Source of the DNA: Clostridia bacterium
GTDB lineage: Bacteria > Bacillota > Clostridia > TANB77 > CAG-508
DNA: 13,597 bases
Direction: 5' to 3'
Assembly (NCBI GenBank): GCA_900768805.1
Contig: CAAGEF010000130.1
Coordinates: 1 to 13,597, forward strand
Shown here: in pieces, positions 6,408-13,597 of the stretch
Position numbering within the stretch: position 1 is the stretch's first letter
How the letters are laid out: each line of letters opens with the position of its first letter
Program-made: the position numbers and the translations under genes
The notes under the pieces: generated by a model
Told to the model about the DNA's origin: nothing
The model's database searches: none
The model's input: the letters and a program-made list of their open reading frames with translations, nothing else

Positions 6408-9086
6408 ATGAAGAAAAAACAAAAGTTAAAAAAGAATAGTAATAAAATAGATGAAAAAGAATTTTGGGTAAATAAACATAGTTTTAGATATAAACACCCA
6501 ACGATTATAACAATCTTTAAGGCAATTATACTAGCTTTATTAATTGCGCTTATAATTTATATTGCAATTTGTGCTGGAACAATCTTAAAATGTGATGAAT
6601 TAAAAATAAGTAAAGATGATCTAATAATAAAATTTGAAAATTCAACAGTTTATGATATAGATGGAAATTATTTAGCAACATTAAGTTCAGGAACGAAAAG
6701 AAAATGTATATCTTTAGCTGAAATGGGAGAATATCTGCCCAAAGCTTATATTGCAATTGAGGATGAAAGATTTTATGATCATTTTGGGGTGGATATAAAA
6801 AGATCTGCTGCAGCTACATTTTCTTATATATTGAATTTTGGAAATTCAACATTTGGAGGAAGTACAATAACTCAACAAGTTGTTAAAAATATAACTCAAG
6901 ATAAAGAGGATACTGCAAATAGAAAAGTAAAAGAAATGGCAAAAGCAATTCAAGTAGAACAGTATTTAACAAAAGAACAAATTTTAGAATTATATTTAAA
7001 TATAATTTTTATTGGTGGAAATGATATAAATGGAGTTGAACTTGGTTCAAAATATTATTTTAATAAATCTGCAAAAGAATTATCAATAGCAGAATGTGCA
7101 TATATGGCAGGAATAAATCATGCTCCAAATGCATATAAACCTTTAAAAACTGATGATAATAATATGCAAGAAAAAATAAAAAATAGAACTAAAACTGTTT
7201 TGGGAAAAATGCTTGAACTTGAATATATAAATCAAGAACAGTATACTCAAGCAGTAGCAGAAGTAGATAGTGGATTAAAATTCCAAAAAGGAGATACTCA
7301 ACCTACAACTACAATATCATATCAAACAGAAGCTGCTTTAGAACAAATTATAAATCAAATAATGGAAGAAAAATCTGTAACAAAAGAGATGGCAGAAATG
7401 CTATTATATAGTGGAGGATATAAAATATATACAACACAAAAAACTTCTATACAAGATACTGTTGAAAATGAACTTAAAAATACCAAATACTTATTAACAA
7501 ATGGTGATCAAAAATCAATGGCAACAGTTGCTATTATCGATCATACAACAGGAAATGTTTTAGCTTGTGGTGCAGGAATAGGAGAAGATAAAATTAAAAC
7601 CAATATTGGAAATTTAAATTATCCTACTAGTCTAAAAAAACAAACTGGTTCTTGTATGAAACCAATATCAGTTATTGCTCCAGGTTTAGAAAATGGAATT
7701 ATTACAGGCGCTACAGTATTTTTTGATGGTGAAACAACTTTTGGTAAAAATTATACTCCTAAAAATTATTATTCTGGTTATAGAGGAGCTATGACAATGA
7801 GAGATGCTATTGCAATATCTTCAAATATACCACATGTTAAAGCTTTATCTAAAATAGGAGTAGATAATTCTATAAAATTCTGTAAGAGTGTTGGAATTAC
7901 TAATTTAGGTTCAGAAGGCTTATCTCTTGCTTTAGGAGGTTTAACTTATGGAACTACTGCATTAAATATGGCAGGTGCTTATTCTGCAATTGCAAATAAT
8001 GGAGTTTATATAGAACCAACTTTTTATTCAAAAGTTGTAGATTCTGATGGAAATACATATATGGAATGTAAGCCTATAGAACAACGCTCTAATAGAGTTA
8101 TGAGTGAACAAAACGCATATATAGAAAAAAATATATTAGAAACTGTAGTAACAAGAGGTACTGCTACATATTGCTCTATACCAGGAATGAGTGTAAGTGC
8201 TAAAACTGGTACTACAAATAATGATAATGATAGATGGTTATGTGGTTTTACTCCTTATTATACTGCTGCTTGTTGGTTTGGATATGAATATAAAGCAAAA
8301 GTTTATTATGATGGAAATCCAGCAGGTCAAATATGGGCAGCTATTATGAAAAATATTCATAATGGATTACCGTCAAAAACTTTTGACAGACCATCAGGTT
8401 TAGTTGATGTTTGTGTTTGTAAAGATACGGGAAAAGTTGCTACTCAAGCATGTAGTAATAAATATATGGAAATATTTAGAGAAGGTAATGTTCCTTCATA
8501 TTGTGACGGGCATAAAGCTGTTAATATTTGTAACGAAACTGGATTAATAGCAAATGATAAATGTCCAAATGTAACAACAATTAATTATCCAAATATTTTA
8601 GAACAAGAGGCAAGTGCTACATGGACTACTGTGTATGGAAATTCTGGCGTTGCTCCAACAAAAACTTGTACAAGTGACCATAATACAAATCAAACACCAG
8701 ATTCGATGGTAGAATTAGATCTTGTTCCACCAACATCGGATAATCAAAATAATAATCAAGGAACAAATCAATCTACAACTGAAACCCAAACTCCTTCTAC
8801 AACTCCTCCACAGTCAAATGATACAACACAAAATAATCCTCAAACTCCAAGTAATCCACCAACTTCAACTAATACAACAAATCCACCAGCACAAAACAAT
8901 ACAACTAAACCAAGTAATCCACCAACACAAAACAATACAACCAAACCAAGTAATCCGCCAACGCAAACTAATACAACAAATCCACCAGCACAAAACAATA
9001 CAACTAAACCAAGCAATCCACCAACACAATCCAATACAACTAATACAACAACCCCACCTGCTTCAACAAATACAGCCACTCCATAA
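6408..9086 (+). CDS. Class A penicillin-binding protein (GT51 glycosyltransferase + transpeptidase)
   Basis: This bifunctional enzyme polymerises lipid II into glycan strands and crosslinks the stem peptides outside the membrane. It has 892 residues: a Lys-rich cytoplasmic start, a membrane helix (about 34-58), a GT51 domain (about 75-250) with IAIEDERFYDHFGVD (catalytic E118), GGSTITQQVVKN (150-161) and RKVKEMAKAIQVEQYLTKEQ, and a transpeptidase domain (about 370-655) with the serine motif SCMK (S415, K418), SSN (471-473) and KTGT (599-602). A Cys-rich stretch (669-719) with CVCKDTGKVATQAC and ICNETGLIANDKC follows, as in other clostridial PBP1A-type proteins. The last ~115 residues are a Thr/Asn/Pro/Gln-rich tail with tandem repeats, probably threading the wall. 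GGAGGA at 6399-6404 supports the start. It is the first gene after the 6341 promoter, with cysS 44 bases on. All catalytic motifs are intact. Confidence 0.97.
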   Translation: MKKKQKLKKNSNKIDEKEFWVNKHSFRYKHPTIITIFKAIILALLIALIIYIAICAGTILKCDELKISKDDLIIKFENSTVYDIDGNYLATLSSGTKRKCISLAEMGEYLPKAYIAIEDERFYDHFGVDIKRSAAATFSYILNFGNSTFGGSTITQQVVKNITQDKEDTANRKVKEMAKAIQVEQYLTKEQILELYLNIIFIGGNDINGVELGSKYYFNKSAKELSIAECAYMAGINHAPNAYKPLKTDDNNMQEKIKNRTKTVLGKMLELEYINQEQYTQAVAEVDSGLKFQKGDTQPTTTISYQTEAALEQIINQIMEEKSVTKEMAEMLLYSGGYKIYTTQKTSIQDTVENELKNTKYLLTNGDQKSMATVAIIDHTTGNVLACGAGIGEDKIKTNIGNLNYPTSLKKQTGSCMKPISVIAPGLENGIITGATVFFDGETTFGKNYTPKNYYSGYRGAMTMRDAIAISSNIPHVKALSKIGVDNSIKFCKSVGITNLGSEGLSLALGGLTYGTTALNMAGAYSAIANNGVYIEPTFYSKVVDSDGNTYMECKPIEQRSNRVMSEQNAYIEKNILETVVTRGTATYCSIPGMSVSAKTGTTNNDNDRWLCGFTPYYTAACWFGYEYKAKVYYDGNPAGQIWAAIMKNIHNGLPSKTFDRPSGLVDVCVCKDTGKVATQACSNKYMEIFREGNVPSYCDGHKAVNICNETGLIANDKCPNVTTINYPNILEQEASATWTTVYGNSGVAPTKTCTSDHNTNQTPDSMVELDLVPPTSDNQNNNQGTNQSTTETQTPSTTPPQSNDTTQNNPQTPSNPPTSTNTTNPPAQNNTTKPSNPPTQNNTTKPSNPPTQTNTTNPPAQNNTTKPSNPPTQSNTTNTTTPPASTNTATP
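8853..9041 (+). repeat. Tandem NPP-type repeats in the PBP tail
   Basis: The coding DNA repeats in units of 36 and 27 bases, encoding NPPAQNNTTKPS or NPPTQNNTTKPS (12 residues) and NPPT-x-TNTT (9 residues). The order 9-12-12-9-12-9 includes a duplicated 9+12 pair (NPPTSTNTT NPPAQNNTTKPS, later NPPTQTNTT NPPAQNNTTKPS). Copies are nearly identical in DNA, differing mainly by single bases, which suggests recent expansion and possible length variation between strains. All units are multiples of three, so changes in copy number keep the frame. Confidence 0.9.
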
Positions 9087-9130
9087 TACACAAAAGCAAA
9101 ATAAATAATAAATTTGAAACGGAGGTTTTT

Positions 9131-10513
9131 ATGGAAATTAAATTTTTTAATACATTAGGAAAAGAAAAACAAGAATTTAAACCGATTGATAATAAAGAGA
9201 TTAAAATGTATACATGTGGACCAACTGTATATAATTTTGCACATATAGGAAATTTAAGAGCATATTTATTTATGGATAATTTAAGAAGAGTTTTAAAATA
9301 CAATGGTTACAAATTGAAACATGTAATGAATATAACTGATGTAGGTCATTTGGTTTCTGATGCAGATGAAGGCGAAGATAAAATGATGAAAGCTGCAAAA
9401 AGAGAAAATAAAGATCCATTTGAGATTGCTGATAAATATACAGAAGTATTTTTAAATGATATGGATAAATTAAATATTGATAGACCTGAAATTATAGCTA
9501 GAGCAACAAAACATATTGATGTAATGGAGCAATATGTAAAAAAGATAATAGAAAATGGTTATACTTATCAAACAGAAGATACTGTTTATTTTGATACATC
9601 AAAATTAGATAAATATGGTTATTTATCTAATAAAAAAATCGATGAAGAAAAAACAGTAGCAAGAGTTGATATAGATCCTAATAAAAAGAATATAAATGAT
9701 TTTGCTGTTTGGATAAAAGCACCTGAAAATCATTTAATGAAATGGGATACATTTTTTGGAAAATGTTATCCAGGTTGGCATTTAGAATGTTCTGCTATGG
9801 GATATAAATATTTAGGAGATCATTTTGATATACATACAGGAGGAATTGATCATATTCCTATTCATCATGAAAATGAAATTGCTCAAAGTAAAGGATTCTC
9901 TGGAAAAATACCAGCTAATTATTGGATGCATATTAATTTTCTAACTGTAGATGGAGAAAAAATGTCAAAAAGTTTAAATAATTTATATACTCTTGATGAA
10001 TTGAAGGAAAGAGGCTATGAGCCACTAGTATATAAAATGTTTAATTTTACATCAAATTATAGAAATCAAATAAATTTCACTTTTGAAGCTATGGATGCTG
10101 CAAAAATTTCTTTAAATAGACTAAGAGAAGGATATTTGAAGCATAGCTTAGGAGCAGAAGAAATTCCTGAAACAACAATTCAAGATTATAAAGAAAGATT
10201 TTTACAAGCAATAAATGATGATTTAAATATGCCAGTTGCACTTAGTGTTGTTTGGGATGTAATAAAAAATCCTAAAAAATCAAAAGCTTTGAGTGAATTA
10301 TTATTAGATTTTGATAAAGTTTTTGGTTTAGACTTAGCTAATTATAAAAAAACAGAAAATAATTTACCTGAAGATATTTTAATATTAGTAAATCAAAGAA
10401 ATGAAGCAAGAAATGATAAAAATTGGAAAGAATCTGATAGAATAAGAGATTTATTAATAGAAAAAGGGTATACTGTAAAAGATAGTAAAGAGGGTACAAT
10501 TGTAGAAAAATAG
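9131..10513 (+). CDS. cysS: Cysteinyl-tRNA synthetase
   Basis: CysS charges tRNA-Cys with cysteine in the cytoplasm using ATP, a class I synthetase. The 460-residue length is normal. The ATP-binding HIGH-type motif is HIGN (38-41) within CGPTVYNFAHIGN, and the second signature is KMSKS (277-281). The zinc ligands that select cysteine are visible as C29, C220 in GWHLECSAMG, H245 and E249 in HHENEIAQS. The C-terminal helical anticodon-side region has the common NQRNEARNDKNWKESDRIRD (421-440). The ribosome binding site GGAGG lies five bases before the ATG. No T-box leader fits in the 44-base gap to the PBP gene, so it probably depends on the upstream promoter, placing a translation enzyme inside a wall-synthesis operon. 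This is an ordinary housekeeping gene with nothing missing. Confidence 0.98.
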   Translation: MEIKFFNTLGKEKQEFKPIDNKEIKMYTCGPTVYNFAHIGNLRAYLFMDNLRRVLKYNGYKLKHVMNITDVGHLVSDADEGEDKMMKAAKRENKDPFEIADKYTEVFLNDMDKLNIDRPEIIARATKHIDVMEQYVKKIIENGYTYQTEDTVYFDTSKLDKYGYLSNKKIDEEKTVARVDIDPNKKNINDFAVWIKAPENHLMKWDTFFGKCYPGWHLECSAMGYKYLGDHFDIHTGGIDHIPIHHENEIAQSKGFSGKIPANYWMHINFLTVDGEKMSKSLNNLYTLDELKERGYEPLVYKMFNFTSNYRNQINFTFEAMDAAKISLNRLREGYLKHSLGAEEIPETTIQDYKERFLQAINDDLNMPVALSVVWDVIKNPKKSKALSELLLDFDKVFGLDLANYKKTENNLPEDILILVNQRNEARNDKNWKESDRIRDLLIEKGYTVKDSKEGTIVEK

Positions 10514-10532
10514 ATTTGGAGGACAAAAACAA

Positions 10533-11624
10533 ATGAAGCTTTTAGAAGAAAAAGATAAAGCTAGATATAAAGAATTTTTATTAAACAATAATAGATGTAA
10601 TTTTCAACAATCGCTTGAATGGGGAAATGTTAAAACAAATTGGAAAAAAGAAGTAATTTTATCAGAGGATCAAGAAGGAAATATTAGAGGAAGTCTTTGT
10701 GTATGGATTAGAAAAATACCAATATTTGGAAATTTAATGTATTCAGCAAGAGGACCTGTTTGTGATATAACAAATGAAGAAGTATTAAAAGATTTGAAAG
10801 AAGGAACAGATTTCTTAGCAAAAAAATATAAAGCTTTTGCTGTAAGAATGGAACCAGATGTTGAAAAAGATAATAAAGAATATAGAGAGATTGTAGAAAA
10901 TTTAGGATATAAAGTAAAAGATGATAGTAAAGATTTTAAAGATGAAATTCAACCACGATTTGTATTTAGATTAGATTTAAGAGGAAAGGATAAAGATCAA
11001 ATATTTAGTGAATTTCATCAAAAAACAAGATATAATATAAGACTTGCTACAAAAAAAGGTGTTGTTATAAAAGAAGGAAATAGAGATGATTTAAAAGATT
11101 TCCATAATATAATGATAGAAACTGGAAAAAGAGATGAGTTTGGAATTAGAAGCCTAGATTATTTTGAAAAAATGTATGATGAATTAGTTCCAAGTGGTCA
11201 TATGAAATTACTGATGGCATATTTTGAAGAAAAGCCAATAGCAGGTATAATTCCAATCATGTATGGAAATAAAGTTTGGTATTTATATGGAGCAAGTAGT
11301 AATAGCCATAGAAATTTAATGCCAAATTATCTTCTTCAATGGACAATGATACAAGAAGCTATAGATAGAGGAGCTGATATGTATGATTTCAGAGGTGTAG
11401 CCGGAGTAGTAGATGAAAGTCATCCTCAATATGGATTGTATAGATTTAAAAAAGGTTTTAATGCTACTTTTACAGAATTTATAGGTGAAGTATATATTTC
11501 TTATAAACCATTAGTTCATAAATTATATAAATTTTCAGAAAAAGCATTTAGGTCATTAAGAAGTTTTAGAAGAAAAATGAAGGATAATAAAGAAACAAAA
11601 AATGAAAAAAGTGGTAATAAATAA
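10533..11624 (+). CDS. FemA/FemB-family aminoacyltransferase (peptidoglycan bridge)
   Basis: FemA/B/X enzymes transfer amino acids from aminoacyl-tRNA to lipid II or the growing bridge on the cytoplasmic membrane face. This 363-residue protein has the double GNAT-fold layout of the family: QQSLEWGNVK near the start (25-34), WIRKIPIFGNLMYSARGP (58-75), the conserved HQKTRYNIRLATKKGV (162-177), and YLYGASSNSHRNLMPNYLLQ (250-269) followed by MYDFRGV (283-289) and GLYRFKKGFNATFTEF (301-316). The last 30 residues are rich in Lys and Arg, suiting contact with tRNA or membrane. The long coiled-coil arm of some FemA proteins is not obvious, so it is nearer the FemX/short clostridial type. GGAGG at 10518-10522 marks the start, 19 bases after cysS. 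It overlaps the racemase gene by 23 bases. The amino acid transferred cannot be told from sequence. Confidence 0.92.
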   Translation: MKLLEEKDKARYKEFLLNNNRCNFQQSLEWGNVKTNWKKEVILSEDQEGNIRGSLCVWIRKIPIFGNLMYSARGPVCDITNEEVLKDLKEGTDFLAKKYKAFAVRMEPDVEKDNKEYREIVENLGYKVKDDSKDFKDEIQPRFVFRLDLRGKDKDQIFSEFHQKTRYNIRLATKKGVVIKEGNRDDLKDFHNIMIETGKRDEFGIRSLDYFEKMYDELVPSGHMKLLMAYFEEKPIAGIIPIMYGNKVWYLYGASSNSHRNLMPNYLLQWTMIQEAIDRGADMYDFRGVAGVVDESHPQYGLYRFKKGFNATFTEFIGEVYISYKPLVHKLYKFSEKAFRSLRSFRRKMKDNKETKNEKSGNK

Positions 11625-12702
11625 AAAAGATTTAAAAAATAATTTGGAAATGGCTCAAAAAGAATTAACTGGAAAAGATGATAATGGAAATAAAGTAAAA
11701 TTAATTGCAGTTGTAAAATCTAATGGAATGGGATTAGGTCTTGTTCAATATTCACAGTTTTTAATAAAAAACGGAATTGATTTTTTAGCAGTAGCAACTG
11801 TTGAAGAAGCAATAGAATTAAGAAAATCAGATATTAAAGTAGATATCTTAATGTTATCACCAGTGATTTCAAAGGCTGAAATGCAGTTGCTTATTGATAA
11901 TGATATAACATTAACTTTAGATACAATAGAACAAATAGAATTATGTGAAAAGCTTTTAGGTGATAAAAAATTAAATGCACATATAAAAATAGATACTGGA
12001 TTTGGAAGATATGGATTTTTATATACAGAAAAATCAAAAATAATTGAAGCTATGAAAAAATGCAAAAATATACAAATAACAGGTATGTATACACATTTTT
12101 CTAAGGCAATAGATAGGCGTTGGACAATGGAACAATTTAATAGATTTTTAGATGTGATTGCTATAGTTAGAAAAAATGGATTAAATCCAGGGCTGTTACA
12201 TTGTTGTAATTCTACAGCATTTATGTTATATAAAAATATGCATTTAAATGCAGTGAGAATAGGATCTTTTTTGCAAGGTAGAGTACTAGTTAATAGAAAT
12301 GGTTTAATAAAAATTGGTGAATTTAAATCTCATATAGTAGAAATAAAAACTGTACCAAAAGGTTATAATATAAGTTATGGAAAGAATTATAAGACAAAGA
12401 GAGAAACCAAGATTGCAATAATACCAGTAGGATATATAGATGGATTAAATCATAAAAAATCTAGAGATAGTTTTAAATTATCAGAAAACATAATATCTGT
12501 TCTTATGGAGGTTAAAAAACTTTTTAAAGATAATTCTTTAAAAGTTAAAATTTCTGGTAAAGAATACAATATAATAGGTAGGTTAGGAATGTATCATGCT
12601 GTTGTTGATATAACTAAATCGGATTTTAAAGTTGGAGATGAAGTTATATTAGATATACATCCACTAGATGCAAATTCTAATATAAGAAGGGAGTATATTT
12701 AA
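11602..12702 (+). CDS. alr: Alanine racemase-family PLP enzyme, atypical motifs
   Basis: Alanine racemase makes D-alanine for peptidoglycan using PLP. This 366-residue protein keeps the barrel-plus-beta-domain layout and most catalytic residues: the PLP lysine K39 in AVVKS, R136 in DTGFGRYG, H165 in YTHFSKA, R219 in AVRIGSF, the second catalytic tyrosine Y278 in PVGYIDG, and Y365 near the C-terminus. It departs from the family in two places. The usual YGHG after the lysine is MGLG (43-46), losing the phosphate-contacting tyrosine, and the usual GRVCMDQ is GRLGMYH (326-332). It could therefore be a racemase with another substrate, such as serine, or a specialised second alanine racemase. The ATG lies 23 bases inside the FemA/B gene, without a good ribosome binding site close by, so translation is probably coupled. 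That linkage suggests the product feeds wall assembly. Confidence 0.85.
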   Translation: MKKVVINKKDLKNNLEMAQKELTGKDDNGNKVKLIAVVKSNGMGLGLVQYSQFLIKNGIDFLAVATVEEAIELRKSDIKVDILMLSPVISKAEMQLLIDNDITLTLDTIEQIELCEKLLGDKKLNAHIKIDTGFGRYGFLYTEKSKIIEAMKKCKNIQITGMYTHFSKAIDRRWTMEQFNRFLDVIAIVRKNGLNPGLLHCCNSTAFMLYKNMHLNAVRIGSFLQGRVLVNRNGLIKIGEFKSHIVEIKTVPKGYNISYGKNYKTKRETKIAIIPVGYIDGLNHKKSRDSFKLSENIISVLMEVKKLFKDNSLKVKISGKEYNIIGRLGMYHAVVDITKSDFKVGDEVILDIHPLDANSNIRREYI

Positions 12703-12703
12703 A

Positions 12704-13597
12704 GTGCAAGAGAAAGAGAAAAATAAAATGAATTTTTTCAAAAGGTTAAAAACAGCAATATTTAAATTAGATGAATATGGAGTTTTTATAGAAGAAAAAC
12801 TTAGTGTTGCTATTAAATATTTATTATTAATTATTTTATTTATTTCAATAGTTTTAGCTTTTATAACTACTTATGAATTTTCAAAAGAGATAAAAAAAGG
12901 AATATCATATATAGAAAATGAATTTCCAGATTTTAGTTTTGAAAATAGCAAATTAAAAGTAAATGAATATGTAGAGGCTCATGATCAAGAATACGATTTT
13001 AAATTAATAGTAGATACAACAGAGAATATTTCAGAGGAAAAAATAAATGAGTATAATGATAAATCAAAACAATCTTCAGCATCTTTAATTGTATTAAATG
13101 ATAAAATAATTTATAGATTATATGATTCTCAAGCAGAATATTTATTTAAAGATTTAAATACTGCTATTGATATAAACAATACTACAAAACAAGAAATATT
13201 AAATCAATATTATTCAATGGGCGGTACGAGTTCGATTTGTACAATATATATGATTATAGCAACAATATCGCTATTGATTGGAAATATAATAGAAATTGCA
13301 ACAGATTGCATATTAGTAGCATTTATAGGAATAATCGTTGCTAGAATTTGTGGAATAGCAATTAGAAGTTCTGTTGCTGGAACTTTAGCAATATATTCTT
13401 TAACATTACCAATTATATGTAGTTTCATATATTCAATAGTATATAATTTTACAGGTTTTGAAATAAAGTATTTTCAGGCTATGTATTTAATGATTGCTTA
13501 TGTATATATTATTGCAGCAATATTGATAATAAAAACAGATTTAATAAAACAAGCAAAAGATCTTATGAGAATAAAATCTGTTGAAGAAGAAATAAAA
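12704..13597 (+). CDS. DUF1189-family membrane protein, 3'-truncated
   Basis: The frame is open from a GTG at 12704 to the window edge (298 codons, no stop), so the gene runs on to the right. GTG is preferred because AAGGGAG (12687-12693) sits 10 bases before it; the in-frame ATG at 12728 has only a weak purine run. The layout fits DUF1189: a cytoplasmic start with FFKRLKTAIFKLDEY, a first membrane helix (about 38-57), an extracellular domain (58-175) containing FPDFSFENSKLKVNE and later LNDKIIYRLYD, then about four membrane helices (178-198, 202-222, 226-248, 257-276) and a charged cytoplasmic end. Several such proteins are known only as conserved Firmicutes membrane proteins, so no function is claimed. 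It begins one base after the racemase stop codon, indicating the same operon. Confidence 0.82.
   Translation, partial: MQEKEKNKMNFFKRLKTAIFKLDEYGVFIEEKLSVAIKYLLLIILFISIVLAFITTYEFSKEIKKGISYIENEFPDFSFENSKLKVNEYVEAHDQEYDFKLIVDTTENISEEKINEYNDKSKQSSASLIVLNDKIIYRLYDSQAEYLFKDLNTAIDINNTTKQEILNQYYSMGGTSSICTIYMIIATISLLIGNIIEIATDCILVAFIGIIVARICGIAIRSSVAGTLAIYSLTLPIICSFIYSIVYNFTGFEIKYFQAMYLMIAYVYIIAAILIIKTDLIKQAKDLMRIKSVEEEIK

Noticed and set aside
8840..9091. Long antisense and overlapping + frames across the PBP tail
   Set aside because: They are by-products of the repeated, stop-poor DNA; their translations are only low-complexity Gly/Val/Leu or His/Gln/Ile strings without ribosome binding sites.
1..12702. 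Absence of TGA stop codons (eight TAA and three TAG among eleven stops) as a sign of TGA reassignment
   Set aside because: No gene carries an in-frame TGA and tryptophan is written TGG throughout. Avoiding TGA in eleven genes of a very AT-rich genome is unremarkable.

Overview
The window reads as chromosomal DNA from a very AT-rich Gram-positive anaerobe, most likely an uncultured member of the Clostridia. The evidence is strongly A/T-biased codon use, AGGAGG-type ribosome binding sites before most genes, a dipicolinate synthase subunit (a sporulation trait), a sortase, a class A PBP with a Thr/Pro/Asn-rich tail, a FemA/B enzyme and a DUF1189 protein. No phage, transposon, CRISPR or RNA gene was seen. 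Every gene is on the + strand, and no gene-free stretch exceeds about 105 bases. The genus cannot be named from sequence alone.

Left block (1-5402): the C-terminal part of a TPR protein, then dpaA, uppP, a divergent sortase, a secreted Ig-like/SH3 surface protein with a sortase-type C-terminus, and folD. The last five lie 10-24 bases apart, so they look co-transcribed. The block closes with a strong 11-bp-stem terminator just after folD.

Middle (5440-6303): dprA, whose reading frame is cut by a single in-frame TAA codon. Everything on both sides remains in one frame and is well conserved.

Right block (6341-13597): an extended -10 promoter, then a bifunctional class A PBP, cysS, a FemA/B-family aminoacyltransferase, an alanine racemase-family gene overlapping it, and a DUF1189 membrane protein cut by the window edge. 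No terminator is visible inside this block.

The common theme is the cell envelope. UppP recycles the lipid carrier, the PBP polymerises and crosslinks lipid II, the FemA/B enzyme probably adds bridge residues, the racemase may supply a D-amino acid, and the sortase with its neighbour forms a likely anchoring pair. The points most worth a second look are the sortase with an Asn/Ser-rich insertion inside its catalytic fold, the neighbour's non-standard IPEVG sorting signal, the interrupted dprA, dpaA without dpaB, and a racemase with altered active-site motifs. I found no clearly new system; the sortase/substrate pair is the nearest candidate.
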